Source: a virus
DNA: 50,332 bases
Reading direction: 5' to 3' (one strand)
Virus record (IMG/VR): IMGVR_UViG_3300042328_001042
Coordinates: 1-50,332 of that record
Position 1 is the stretch's first letter. Each line of letters opens with the position of its first letter. The notes beneath the pieces were generated by a model. That model saw only the letters and a program-made list of their open reading frames with translations, did not search any database and was not told where the DNA came from. This document shows positions 1 to 7,336 of the stretch, piece by piece. The position numbers and the translations under genes were made by a program.

Positions 1-4
1 TTAC

Positions 5-334
5 GTGAAAAAGAAACAGAAGTTTAAAACGGCAGAACACGCCAAACGGGCGAGAGAAGCAGAAAAGTATCAACAAGAACTTTATAAAAAGTGGGGTATC
101 GGTGAAGCAAAAAGAAAACCTTCTACTAAGACGTTCGTACCCAGTTACTCTCATCGTTCTACAGATAATCGGGTTGGTTCTGTGGGGATGTCTGGCGGCG
201 CCTGTAGTCGTAAAGATTCTTTGATGTATACTGGAACTTTGGTGATTGGTATCAGTACAATGCATAAGAGTAATGCAGTTCCCATCATCGACCAAGCGCA
301 GGCAGAAGAGATTGCAAGAATGCGTCGCGGTTGA
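5..334 (+). CDS. conserved phage protein of unknown function, possibly 5' truncated
   Basis: A basic 109-residue protein. The first start in the window is a GTG at base 5, so the true start may lie upstream. The N-terminus is Lys/Arg-rich and probably helical. The C-terminal part (GI.TMHKSNAVP..., then EIARMRR) matches, as I recall it, a tail conserved in many unrelated phage hypothetical proteins; no function is known to me. A strong terminator follows directly, so this is the last gene of an operon that begins outside the window. Confidence 0.7.
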   Translation: MKKKQKFKTAEHAKRAREAEKYQQELYKKWGIGEAKRKPSTKTFVPSYSHRSTDNRVGSVGMSGGACSRKDSLMYTGTLVIGISTMHKSNAVPIIDQAQAEEIARMRRG

Positions 335-362
335 TTGTTTCGTTTTAAGAAACAGTCTTTTT
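333..362 (+). terminator. Rho-independent terminator (copy 1 of a repeated cassette)
   Basis: A 9-bp stem (333-341 with 349-357, one G-T pair) closes a 7-base loop and is followed by a T run. The same hairpin recurs almost unchanged at 34728 and 47740, and a variant lies at 47030. Confidence 0.9.
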
Positions 363-384
363 GCTTTTAGAGCGAAAAAAGTTC

Positions 385-413
385 TTTACTTCTTCCGAGA
401 ACTGCCGTATACT
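385..413 (+). promoter_or_regulatory. early sigma70-like promoter
   Basis: TTTACT at 385-390, a 17-base spacer and TATACT at 408-413, preceded by an A-tract. It lies just after the terminator and drives the string of small genes from 443. Confidence 0.9.
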
Positions 414-442
414 ATACTCATACTTAATTATGAGAGGTTGTT

Positions 443-547
443 ATGAAAACTAAAATTTTGAATGAATTGAAAACCGTTTCTTTTGCTATCGCGTTTGGCG
501 CGTTCTATGTTACCGTAGAACCTATCTTAATGTCACTGCTTAAATAA
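443..547 (+). CDS. small single-span membrane protein
   Basis: 34 residues, starting at the ATG after a GAGAGG ribosome-binding site. A short charged head (MKTKILNELK) precedes about 22 hydrophobic residues, so it is probably an inner-membrane peptide. It is the first gene after the early promoter. I do not recognise its family. Confidence 0.55.
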   Translation: MKTKILNELKTVSFAIAFGAFYVTVEPILMSLLK

Positions 548-555
548 GGATTGAC

Positions 556-732
556 ATGAAACCTATGGATCAATTGATTGAAAGATACGAAGAATTCCAG
601 AAGTTAATTAAACATCCAGAATATGTCCTTAGCGACGATGAATATGATGAATACGCTTTTATTTGTCAAGAGTTATTATGGAATATAATGGAAAATAATA
701 AAGATGTTTTGATTAGATTGAGGGATAGATAA
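556..732 (+). CDS. small acidic protein, unknown
   Basis: 58 residues, soluble, rich in Glu/Asp and aromatic residues (YEEF, DDEYDEYAF). The stop TAA overlaps the ATG of the next gene (TAATG), which suggests translational coupling. No family recognised. Confidence 0.6.
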   Translation: MKPMDQLIERYEEFQKLIKHPEYVLSDDEYDEYAFICQELLWNIMENNKDVLIRLRDR

Positions 733-1007
733 TGATTGAATCCTATATGCAGCATTGTCGTAGACATAAGTATGGGTGGAGCGCTGGTGAATTATCTCAT
801 CGTTGGGTATCAGATAATCGTTGTTTTAATACAAGTGGAATACATTCCGGTAGAAGTTTGATCAGAACCTGCAGAAATCGTCTTCCTTATAAGATGGTTA
901 AAATTCGATGTAGAGTTGATGCATTCAGAACTCTACATGGCGTATTGTGGCTGAATAGTGCAGTTGTTATTAAAAACTTGAGTGTAACCAATGAAAAATT
1001 TAATTGA
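732..1007 (+). CDS. small basic protein, unknown
   Basis: 91 residues, rich in Arg, His and Cys. It begins at an ATG that overlaps the preceding stop and overlaps the next gene by 17 bases. The unusual composition and lack of a recognisable fold leave some doubt, but coupling and spacing fit the operon. Confidence 0.5.
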   Translation: MIESYMQHCRRHKYGWSAGELSHRWVSDNRCFNTSGIHSGRSLIRTCRNRLPYKMVKIRCRVDAFRTLHGVLWLNSAVVIKNLSVTNEKFN

Positions 1008-1143
1008 ATTTATTGTAGTGGTGTGGTGGTTTATAGGAATCTCAGTATCACATGGTGCTATGACCTTATTAGCGATATTGTTCCCGCCTTACGCAATGTA
1101 TCTGGCGATAGAAAAACTTTTGATTTATTATGGGGTATTATAA
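991..1143 (+). CDS. small membrane protein with two predicted spans
   Basis: 50 residues, almost all hydrophobic: one segment around residues 5-20 (VVVWWFIGISV) and a second around 24-45 (MTLLAILFPPYAMYL). It starts inside the previous gene, and its stop directly precedes the next ATG (TAAATG). Probably an inner-membrane early protein. Confidence 0.55.
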   Translation: MKNLIEFIVVVWWFIGISVSHGAMTLLAILFPPYAMYLAIEKLLIYYGVL

Positions 1144-1551
1144 ATGAATAGAATTAAAACTGTTAATGAATTTTTTAAAGTATTATCTGATGGTGCTGTT
1201 GTTGAATTATTTGATGGATATGACGGTTGCAATGTCTATTATAAACTGATAGATAATAACATATATATTTCAGGTTTTCCTGATAAAGATTATATGTTAT
1301 CTGCAGCAGTTAGTATGGATTTTGAAAAAAATGTTTATGTCAAATATGTCAAACCACCAGAATGGTATGATAATATTCCTAAACAGGGTAGATTATGTTG
1401 GGTTTGGGATAGCGATTATAATCAGAGATATCCAGGCGTGGTTATAAGTTATAAACCTGATCTAACATATAGATTTATCATAGCATCGGGTAGTAGTTTT
1501 AAAAATGCAAAATTAATGACTTCGGATGAGATTAAACGATATTATGAATAA
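1144..1551 (+). CDS. conserved-type phage protein, unknown
   Basis: 135 residues, predicted alpha/beta. The stretch PPEWYDNIPKQGRLCWVWDSD and the following beta-rich tail resemble the arrangement in the gene at 49494 (PQWFDNSGNGILCRVR), so the two are probably distant paralogues carried in early regions. I cannot assign a function. Confidence 0.7.
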   Translation: MNRIKTVNEFFKVLSDGAVVELFDGYDGCNVYYKLIDNNIYISGFPDKDYMLSAAVSMDFEKNVYVKYVKPPEWYDNIPKQGRLCWVWDSDYNQRYPGVVISYKPDLTYRFIIASGSSFKNAKLMTSDEIKRYYE

Positions 1552-1630
1552 ACGAGAAATTGATATAGATTTATTTTTAATTGCAGCTGCTATTGCTGTG
1601 TTGTTTATCACAGTTAAATTTACATTATGA
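1544..1630 (+). CDS. 28-residue membrane peptide
   Basis: Starts within the end of the previous gene and ends with an ATGA overlap into the next. A charged head (MNKREIDID) is followed by one hydrophobic segment of about 18 residues. Its length makes it uncertain; the exact coupling on both sides supports it. Confidence 0.4.
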   Translation: MNKREIDIDLFLIAAAIAVLFITVKFTL

Positions 1631-1824
1631 TAGAAGCAGAGTCGGTATTGTTACATACATTTGAGCAGGATGATAAATCTGCTAAGGTATTTTTGTACAA
1701 TTCAAAATATTTTGTTGTGTATAGAGAAATGATTGGTACTGAATTAATCAGGCGAGAAATTGAACAATTTGATAACGAATTAAATGCAGAATTATTTGCT
1801 GAGATATTAATAGAGGGTGTATGA
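1627..1824 (+). CDS. small acidic protein, unknown
   Basis: 65 residues, start coupled to the previous stop (ATGA) and stop overlapping the next ATG. Predicted two beta strands and a C-terminal helix ending in ELFAEILIEGV. No family recognised. Confidence 0.6.
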   Translation: MIEAESVLLHTFEQDDKSAKVFLYNSKYFVVYREMIGTELIRREIEQFDNELNAELFAEILIEGV

Positions 1825-2255
1825 TTAGTTTAGATAAAAAATATAAAACATTTTGTGGTCGCGAAGTTGTGTTATTAGACATTTATAATAATCAAGTATT
1901 CGGTAGAGCTAAAACTCCTTCAGGTAATTGGTATTCAGATCAATGGGATATATATGGAATTAATTCCAATTCTAGTTTAAAAGAATTAAATTTAATTGAA
2001 GTTCCTGATTTTAAAATTGTTAATGTAAAACAACGTTTTGTTAAAATTGTCCTATATTACGGTGTTAGTTATACAGTTACTGATTCTGTGAATTACATGG
2101 CAACAGATAAAGACGGTAATGTATTTGGATATTATTCTAAACCTATACTTGAAGCTGGTGGAAACATGTGGGTAAATACAGATTATTTTGACGCAGTTAA
2201 AATATGTGTTGTTGAATTTGAGGGGGATTGGCGTCAATCTTTACAACAAGTATGA
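1821..2255 (+). CDS. hypothetical protein, beta-rich
   Basis: 144 residues, strongly beta-predicted, with aromatic-rich strands (YYGVSYTVTDSVNYMATD). It overlaps both neighbours by 4 bases. Base composition is clearly more AT-rich than the replication genes downstream. Unrecognised. Confidence 0.65.
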   Translation: MISLDKKYKTFCGREVVLLDIYNNQVFGRAKTPSGNWYSDQWDIYGINSNSSLKELNLIEVPDFKIVNVKQRFVKIVLYYGVSYTVTDSVNYMATDKDGNVFGYYSKPILEAGGNMWVNTDYFDAVKICVVEFEGDWRQSLQQV

Positions 2256-2341
2256 TTACAGTATTAACAGTTTGGGTAATATTCTCGGTATTCTATTTAA
2301 AAATAATGCTGATGCTATTGCTAGAATCGGTAACATATTAA
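2252..2341 (+). CDS. 29-residue membrane peptide
   Basis: An almost wholly hydrophobic peptide (MITVLTVWVIFSVFYLKIML...) starting at an ATG overlapping the previous stop. Probably a single membrane span. The case rests on coupling and composition only. Confidence 0.4.
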   Translation: MITVLTVWVIFSVFYLKIMLMLLLESVTY

Positions 2342-2356
2342 CTGGAGAAAAAAATA

Positions 2357-2653
2357 ATGACTGAAAAATTAAATTATTTAAATGAATTATCAATTAAAAA
2401 TCAAAATTCTGTATATACAGAATCAGAAATTATAACACTATTAGATGAATCTACTTTAGATGAAGAAACAAAACATCATATTGGAGGTTTTATTAATGGT
2501 GTCATGCAATGCATTTATAATGTTATAGCTACTGACAATTTTGAACATACTGAAAGAGCTTTATTAATTAATAATCCTGATCAATGGTCAGAAGGTTATA
2601 ATTCTATCATTAAAATATTTCAATTGTATCATTATTGTGCTCAGCAACGATAA
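2357..2653 (+). CDS. small helical protein, unknown
   Basis: 98 residues, mostly helical by eye, acidic, starting after a GGAGAAAA ribosome-binding site. No known motif; it is one more member of the AT-rich early gene string. Confidence 0.65.
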   Translation: MTEKLNYLNELSIKNQNSVYTESEIITLLDESTLDEETKHHIGGFINGVMQCIYNVIATDNFEHTERALLINNPDQWSEGYNSIIKIFQLYHYCAQQR

Positions 2654-2679
2654 TTTTATAAAAACTATTGGAAAACTTT

Positions 2680-2793
2680 ATGACCGAAAAAGAAAAATTT
2701 GAACATTGGCTTAAAACAAATGGCGTTTTAGATATAAAATTTTCTTTGGCTGAAGATTTTGATCCGACAAAATATTCTTCTAAAGAAAAATGA
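2680..2793 (+). CDS. 37-residue protein, unknown
   Basis: Short charged peptide (MTEKEKFEHWLKTNG...) preceded by GGAAAA. Fits the spacing between its neighbours. No family known. Confidence 0.45.
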   Translation: MTEKEKFEHWLKTNGVLDIKFSLAEDFDPTKYSSKEK

Positions 2794-2802
2794 GGACGAT
2801 TA

Positions 2803-2991
2803 ATGAATACGAATAGAACAGTACATTATATTGATGTTGGTAATATGTCTGCTAAACAAATTTGTAATATTCTTGACCCGTCAGGTAAATTATACAAAAA
2901 TCGTGTAATAGAAAACATTGTATCTTGGGTTGGTATATCAATTATTGTTACTCTTAAACTTGCATTATTATACATTATATGGAGTAATTGA
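2803..2991 (+). CDS. small membrane protein
   Basis: 62 residues. A polar N-terminal half is followed by a C-terminal hydrophobic segment (WVGISIIVTLKLALLYIIW), so it is probably a tail-anchored inner-membrane protein with the soluble part in the cytoplasm. A GAGGA motif precedes the ATG. Confidence 0.6.
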   Translation: MNTNRTVHYIDVGNMSAKQICNILDPSGKLYKNRVIENIVSWVGISIIVTLKLALLYIIWSN

Positions 2992-2992
2992 A

Positions 2993-3118
2993 GTGGGATT
3001 TTGGCCAGAAGATCAATGGGATTATTCTCCAGAAGCAGACTGGTTATATTCTGGTGATACTGGACCAGAAACTTTCTGTATTCGTTATGACAAAATTATT
3101 AGAGGCGAAGAATTATGA
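2993..3118 (+). CDS. 41-residue acidic protein, GTG start
   Basis: An upstream ATG in this frame lies within the previous gene and lacks a ribosome-binding site; the GTG at 2993 has GGAG about eight bases upstream and follows the previous stop. The peptide is rich in Trp and Asp (FWPEDQWDYSPEADW). It overlaps the next ATG by 4 bases. Confidence 0.55.
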   Translation: MGFWPEDQWDYSPEADWLYSGDTGPETFCIRYDKIIRGEEL

Positions 3119-3282
3119 AACTAGAAGACATTGGCGTTGAACCTTGTTTGTTTACAGAAGCATCGTTGATCCAACGGGTAGATTTTGATGATGGTTGTCA
3201 ATTGTTTATACCCGTAAAATCTGAAGAGCAAGGCGCGGAAGCAAAACAACGGATTATTGATTTTTATTATGGCGAAAAATAG
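3115..3282 (+). CDS. small protein, unknown
   Basis: 55 residues, ATGA-coupled to the previous gene (MKLEDIGVEPCLF...). Last gene of the first early operon; its stop lies four bases before the ligase promoter -35 box. Unrecognised. Confidence 0.6.
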   Translation: MKLEDIGVEPCLFTEASLIQRVDFDDGCQLFIPVKSEEQGAEAKQRIIDFYYGEK

Positions 3283-3285
3283 TTC

Positions 3286-3314
3286 TTTACTTTTCTTGAG
3301 ATCTGCGGTATACT
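3286..3314 (+). promoter_or_regulatory. early promoter of the ligase operon
   Basis: TTTACT 3286-3291, 17-base spacer, TATACT 3309-3314, followed by a leader and an AAGGAAA ribosome-binding site before the ligase ATG. Confidence 0.9.
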
Positions 3315-3345
3315 TACCTCGTAAACTTGAAAAGGAAACTTTATT

Positions 3346-4626
3346 ATGATAAACCAAATCTTCGAAGACTTAGCGGCAAACAACTCCCGCAATTTCAAAC
3401 TCGATTACCTTAGACAACATAAAGACAATAGTTTGTTGAAAGAGGTTATCCGTTTGGCGCTAGATCCGTTTACTCAGTTCTATATTCGGAAAATTCCTGA
3501 ATATACTCAAAAAGAAGTTAGAATTACGCTGGACATTGTTCCCGATTCGTTATACAATCTTTCTAATCGTCATGTAACCGGTAATGCATCAATTGATTTT
3601 TTAGCAAATCTTCTATCTCATTTGTCAGTATCAGACGCTAAAATAGTTGAACGAATTATTCAGAAAGATTTGAAATGTGGTGTTTCGATATCTACTGCCA
3701 ATTCTGTGTGGCCAAATCTTATTCATGAATATCCTTGTATGCTTTGCTCGACTTATGACGAAAAACTGGTAAACAAAATTACATATCCGGCATACGCTCA
3801 AAAAAAAGAAGACGGCATGAGGTTTAACGCAATCGTTAAAGATGGTAATTGCGAGTTTCGTTCCCGTAACGGTAAACAGATTGATTTATTAGGTAATTTG
3901 GAACAAGAATTCATCACTTTAGCAGACGGCGCTGACCTCGTGTTCGATGGCGAATTGTTAGTTAAAAAAGATGGTGCGATTCTTGACAGACAAACCGGTA
4001 ACGGTATATTAAATCGCGCGAATAAAGGTACGATCTCTAAAGAACAAGCAGAAATGGTAGTTGCAACCGTTTGGGACGTTATATCTTACGATGATTTTTA
4101 TGCCGGTAAATCTGACGTCGTATATGATGATAGATTTAATGTTCTGTATAACTTAACGACGAAACATGAATCCAATAAAATTAGTTTAGTGATGACTAAC
4201 ATTGTACCTGATTTAGAAACTGCTACATCGTTTTTTCAAATGATGTTAAGCGAAGGTCAAGAAGGTATTATCCTTAAAGATGCTAAATCTATCTGGGAAA
4301 ATAAACGATCCAAAGGGCAAATAAAATTTAAAGGAGAGTTGGAAACTGATCTAAGAGTCGTTGACATTCAATTGGGAACTGGCAAATACGAAGGTATGCT
4401 TGGTGCTATTGTATGCGAGTCAAGCGATGGTATCGTAAAGGTCAACGTCGGTTCGGGATTTAATGATGAACAGCGAAAAACGCTCGATTATATCGGTAAA
4501 ATTGTCGCTGTGAAATATAACGCAAGGATTAAAAATAAACAAGGCGAAGAGTCGTTATTTTTGCCTGTATTCGTGGAAGTTAGAGAAGATAAAAATGATG
4601 CTGATTCTAGCGGAGAAATTAAATGA
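3346..4626 (+). CDS. 30: ATP-dependent DNA ligase, T4 gp30 type
   Basis: 426 residues; seals nicks in replicated DNA, including Okazaki junctions, with ATP as cofactor. The adenylation motif K-x-D-G is visible as KEDGMRFNA, with the nucleophilic lysine near residue 154. Further nucleotidyltransferase motifs follow: FDGELL (III) near 205, EGIILK (IV) near 307, and KFKGELETDLRV (V) near 330, leading into an OB-fold C-terminus. The N-terminal helical part (residues 1-140) matches T4 gp30 in layout; the protein is shorter than T4 ligase (487). The downstream gene overlaps by 4 bases. Expressed from the promoter at 3286. Confidence 0.93.
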   Translation: MINQIFEDLAANNSRNFKLDYLRQHKDNSLLKEVIRLALDPFTQFYIRKIPEYTQKEVRITLDIVPDSLYNLSNRHVTGNASIDFLANLLSHLSVSDAKIVERIIQKDLKCGVSISTANSVWPNLIHEYPCMLCSTYDEKLVNKITYPAYAQKKEDGMRFNAIVKDGNCEFRSRNGKQIDLLGNLEQEFITLADGADLVFDGELLVKKDGAILDRQTGNGILNRANKGTISKEQAEMVVATVWDVISYDDFYAGKSDVVYDDRFNVLYNLTTKHESNKISLVMTNIVPDLETATSFFQMMLSEGQEGIILKDAKSIWENKRSKGQIKFKGELETDLRVVDIQLGTGKYEGMLGAIVCESSDGIVKVNVGSGFNDEQRKTLDYIGKIVAVKYNARIKNKQGEESLFLPVFVEVREDKNDADSSGEIK

Positions 4627-4880
4627 AAGTAGCAATCAATAGTTATTATGGCGGGTTTGATTTATCCAAGGAAGCACTTGCGAGATATGAAGAATTAGGA
4701 GGAGTTGGTTTTCAAAGAAATGATCCAATCTTGATTCAAGTTATCGAAGAATTGGGCGAAGATGCTAATGGCGATTTTGCTGAACTGAAAATTGTAGAAA
4801 TTCCAGACGATGTCGAATGGTTTATCGAAGAGTACGACGGCATGGAATGGGTAGCAGAAAAACACCGAACTTGGAGATAA
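4623..4880 (+). CDS. conserved small phage protein, paralogue of the 6514 gene
   Basis: 85 residues. It contains YGGFDLSKEALARYEELGG, then NDPILIQVIEELGEDANGDFAEL and an acidic C-terminus (DDVEWFIEEYDGMEW). The same block recurs in the gene at 6514 (LKKYRELGG...YDPILIQIVEEFG). I recall this family as frequent in large phages; its function is unknown. ATGA overlap with the ligase gene. Confidence 0.75.
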   Translation: MKVAINSYYGGFDLSKEALARYEELGGVGFQRNDPILIQVIEELGEDANGDFAELKIVEIPDDVEWFIEEYDGMEWVAEKHRTWR

Positions 4881-4882
4881 AA

Positions 4883-5092
4883 ATGAAATATAGAATTAAA
4901 TTTGTACCGAAGGGAAGAGTCCATAGTTGGTTTGCGATTTTCCCATACAAAGCAACAATGGATTTATACATTTCCCAATATAAAAAGTTCGGTATCTGGT
5001 GGAACATTTACCAGTGGAGCGGAACCGAAGACGCAGCAAGAGAATCTATTGAAAAATATAAAAAATCAACAGTAATTATTGAGGTAGAATGA
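4883..5092 (+). CDS. small protein, unknown
   Basis: 69 residues, starting at the ATG after TTGGAGATAAAA; the open frame extends upstream without a suitable start. It is basic and aromatic (FGIWWNIYQWSG). ATGA-coupled to the next gene. Confidence 0.6.
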   Translation: MKYRIKFVPKGRVHSWFAIFPYKATMDLYISQYKKFGIWWNIYQWSGTEDAARESIEKYKKSTVIIEVE

Positions 5093-5271
5093 TGAAAGAA
5101 CATACAACATTAACAATGCCAACCGAATTGACTGGCGATGAAACCATTCTGTACCAAACAAGAGTTAATGACAGAATTGTTACTCATTTACCAATGGCCG
5201 CGAATAAATTGAACTGGACAAACGATTTATATTTCGGTAGAATTCTGAATTATAAAGTCCTATCTAATTGA
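5089..5271 (+). CDS. small protein, unknown
   Basis: 60 residues, starting at tandem ATGs (5089 or 5092) after GAGG. Soluble, no known motif. Last gene of the ligase operon; a late promoter box begins four bases after its stop. Confidence 0.55.
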   Translation: MMKEHTTLTMPTELTGDETILYQTRVNDRIVTHLPMAANKLNWTNDLYFGRILNYKVLSN

Positions 5272-5274
5272 TTT

Positions 5275-5282
5275 TATAAATA
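5275..5282 (+). promoter_or_regulatory. T4-type late promoter box
   Basis: Exact TATAAATA, the consensus read by the T4 gp55-gp33 late system, 16 bases before a small ATG. Confidence 0.65.
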
Positions 5283-5297
5283 GTGTTTAAATCTATT

Positions 5298-5450
5298 ATG
5301 CCCCGACCGAAAATATATCAATTAAATAATATTTGGTACTGCGAGTTGAATAACGTTAAGGCGCAAGGTTCAACTTATTACGAAGCGTACTTAAATTATT
5401 TACTACAACAAGCATCGTCGAACCTTCACCCAGACGAATTACACTTTTAA
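5298..5450 (+). CDS. 50-residue late-type protein, unknown
   Basis: Basic N-terminus (MPRPKIYQLNNIWYCEL) and helical C-terminus. It sits alone between a late promoter box and a terminator, so it looks like an independent late transcription unit. The ribosome-binding site is weak. Unrecognised. Confidence 0.55.
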   Translation: MPRPKIYQLNNIWYCELNNVKAQGSTYYEAYLNYLLQQASSNLHPDELHF

Positions 5451-5453
5451 CGC

Positions 5454-5475
5454 AATCCCCGAAAGGGGATTTTTA
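5454..5475 (+). terminator. Rho-independent terminator
   Basis: A 7-bp stem (AATCCCC with GGGGATT), GAAA tetraloop and T run, separating the ligase region from the next operon. Confidence 0.9.
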
Positions 5476-5479
5476 GTTC

Positions 5480-5508
5480 TTTACTTTCTCGACGTTACGC
5501 GGTAAAAT
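5480..5508 (+). promoter_or_regulatory. early sigma70-like promoter
   Basis: TTTACT 5480-5485, 17-base spacer, weaker -10 TAAAAT 5503-5508. Drives the SLOG/phosphoribosyltransferase/DexA operon. Confidence 0.75.
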
Positions 5509-5536
5509 AACTTTTACAATAAATTATGGAGATAAT

Positions 5537-5878
5537 ATGAAATTTGGTGTGATTGGCAGCAGATCTTTTGAAGATTATGACCTGTTAAAAAATGAATTGA
5601 CGAAACATGACATAACCTGTATAATTTCAGGCGGCGCGAAAGGCGCGGATTCCTTAGCGGAACAATATGCTTTTGAACATAACATCCCTACTACGATCCA
5701 CAAACCTGATTGGTCTATAGGAAGACATGCTGGATTTTTAAGGAATAAAACTATAGTAGAAGAATCCGATCGAATAATTGCATTTTGGGATGGGACTTCT
5801 AAAGGAACTCTTTCATCAATAAACTACGCTAAAAAATATGGAAAACCAACAATTATTATCCAATATAATAAAATTTAA
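5537..5878 (+). CDS. SLOG-superfamily (YspA/DUF2493-like) nucleotide-binding protein
   Basis: 113 residues with the signature of the YpsA/YspA branch of the SLOG Rossmann fold: GSRSFEDY near residue 7, SGGAKGADSLAEQYA near 31, PDW..GR.AG..RN near 54-66, and AFWDGTSKGT near 77-86. SLOG proteins bind nucleotides or nucleotide-derived ligands; no enzymatic role is proven for this branch. The start follows TTATGGAGATAAT. It overlaps a phosphoribosyltransferase gene by 41 bases, which suggests a shared nucleotide-related role. Confidence 0.85.
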   Translation: MKFGVIGSRSFEDYDLLKNELTKHDITCIISGGAKGADSLAEQYAFEHNIPTTIHKPDWSIGRHAGFLRNKTIVEESDRIIAFWDGTSKGTLSSINYAKKYGKPTIIIQYNKI

Positions 5879-6485
5879 ACCTAACGGGGATTTATTTCTT
5901 GCGAAGGGTAAAAATGTTCTTAATGTAGAAACATATTCAGTCGGTAATTACTCCGACGTAGAAACATTAAAAATATTAAAACTCCAGTTTTCCGAAACTT
6001 CTGAAAACGCCAAGTTTATAAAAACCAATATAATTCCAAAATTATCGTCTAAATTCAATAACATTGATGTAATAGTATATCCATATTCTTCATCTAAATT
6101 GTTAAAATTTTTTAGTGAAGAATTGGCGAAACAAACTAATTGTAAAACAATACCGGATGCGTTTATTAAATCTTTACCGTCTGAGATATCAATTGATACT
6201 AATGGCGTTGTATTGGAGTTAAAAACTTTAAAAAGTTTATATAAAATTATAGAAACCGCAGAAACTAATGGTTATTTTGAGTTGAAAAAAGTTCCTTTGC
6301 AATTCAGAAATTTTTTTACCGGTTATATTAAATTATCAAAAGATTCAAATTCTTTTATCGATAAAAATGTATTAGTTGTTGATGACGTTTTATCTTCCGG
6401 TTCTACCATTTCAGAAATTTATAAAATATTATACGCTAACGGTGCTAAATCTATTACCGGCGTTACATTGTTGAAGAAAAGATAA
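5838..6485 (+). CDS. phosphoribosyltransferase-domain protein
   Basis: 215 residues. The PRPP-binding signature VLVVDDVLSSGST lies near residue 176, followed by a helix and a strand ending in GVTLLKK, as in ComF-like and other type I phosphoribosyltransferases. The N-terminal 130 residues hold a YPYSSSKLLKFFSEELAK segment that could supply the substrate side. The base being transferred cannot be read from sequence. The given start makes a long overlap with the SLOG gene and has a poor ribosome-binding site; an internal start after AACGGGGA near 5885 is possible. Confidence 0.75.
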   Translation: MENQQLLSNIIKFKPNGDLFLAKGKNVLNVETYSVGNYSDVETLKILKLQFSETSENAKFIKTNIIPKLSSKFNNIDVIVYPYSSSKLLKFFSEELAKQTNCKTIPDAFIKSLPSEISIDTNGVVLELKTLKSLYKIIETAETNGYFELKKVPLQFRNFFTGYIKLSKDSNSFIDKNVLVVDDVLSSGSTISEIYKILYANGAKSITGVTLLKKR

Positions 6486-6513
6486 TTTATTATTTTATAT
6501 TATGGAGACAATC

Positions 6514-6750
6514 ATGAAAGTTGTACAAAATACAGTTTATGGACGCCGCGCGTCATTTACTCTTCCTAAAGTCGCGTTGAAAAAATACAGAGAGCTTGGC
6601 GGCGAAGACATAACAACGCGTTACGACCCCATCTTGATTCAAATCGTCGAAGAGTTTGGTAACTCTATAGACAATAAAAAGAGCAAATTGATTGTCGTTG
6701 ATGTTGGTTTACGCAACGGCGGCAGTTCAGAAATGAAATTAGTAATTTGA
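6514..6750 (+). CDS. conserved small phage protein, paralogue of the 4623 gene
   Basis: 78 residues from the ATG at 6514, chosen over 6502 because TTATGGAG serves as its ribosome-binding site. Shares LKKYRELGG and YDPILIQIVEEFG with the gene at 4623 but has a different C-terminus. Function unknown. Confidence 0.7.
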   Translation: MKVVQNTVYGRRASFTLPKVALKKYRELGGEDITTRYDPILIQIVEEFGNSIDNKKSKLIVVDVGLRNGGSSEMKLVI

Positions 6751-6757
6751 GGTGAAA

Positions 6758-7336
6758 ATGTTTGCGTTCGATATAGAAACCTTAGGTGCGGAATCAACGT
6801 CTGTTATCCTGTCATACGCGATCGTTTATTTTGATCCGGATACAAAACCAACCTATCAACAACTGTTAGACAAAACTTTATTTGTCAAATTGGATGCTAA
6901 AGATCAAATCAAAAACTATAAACGAACTATATGTAAAGACACCTTAGAATGGTGGTCTAAACAGCACGAATACATTCAAGGTATAAGTCTGACGCCAAAA
7001 CCAGATGACGTTTCTGCCGTTGGCGCATTCAGAATGTTATCTGAATACATCCGTAGAGTTCCGAACGCTGAGAATCAAACCTTCTGGCAACGTGGATCGT
7101 TGGATCAAGTAGTTCTGGACAGTTTATGTCGAGCGCTTTACGAAGAACCAATTGTAAGGTATAGTAATTGGAGAGATGTAAGAACTGCTATTGATATTTT
7201 GTATGGATCAACCAACGGTTATGTTGAAATTGATCATCCTGAATTTAACAAAGATTTAGTATTAAAACATCATCCATCTCATGACATCTGTTTAGATGTC
7301 ATGCAACTACTTTATGGTAAGGAGAAACATGTCTAA
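6758..7336 (+). CDS. dexA: DexA-like 3'-5' exonuclease
   Basis: 192 residues. DEDD-superfamily motifs are visible: FDIETLG at residues 4-10 (ExoI), RGSLDQVVL near 112-120 (ExoII) and HDICLDV near 180 (ExoIII). T4 DexA degrades single-stranded DNA from the 3' end and is dispensable; this copy sits directly upstream of the polymerase, with an 8-base overlap. Start ATG at 6758 has GAGGTG upstream; the GTG at 6752 lies within that site. Confidence 0.85.
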   Translation: MFAFDIETLGAESTSVILSYAIVYFDPDTKPTYQQLLDKTLFVKLDAKDQIKNYKRTICKDTLEWWSKQHEYIQGISLTPKPDDVSAVGAFRMLSEYIRRVPNAENQTFWQRGSLDQVVLDSLCRALYEEPIVRYSNWRDVRTAIDILYGSTNGYVEIDHPEFNKDLVLKHHPSHDICLDVMQLLYGKEKHV

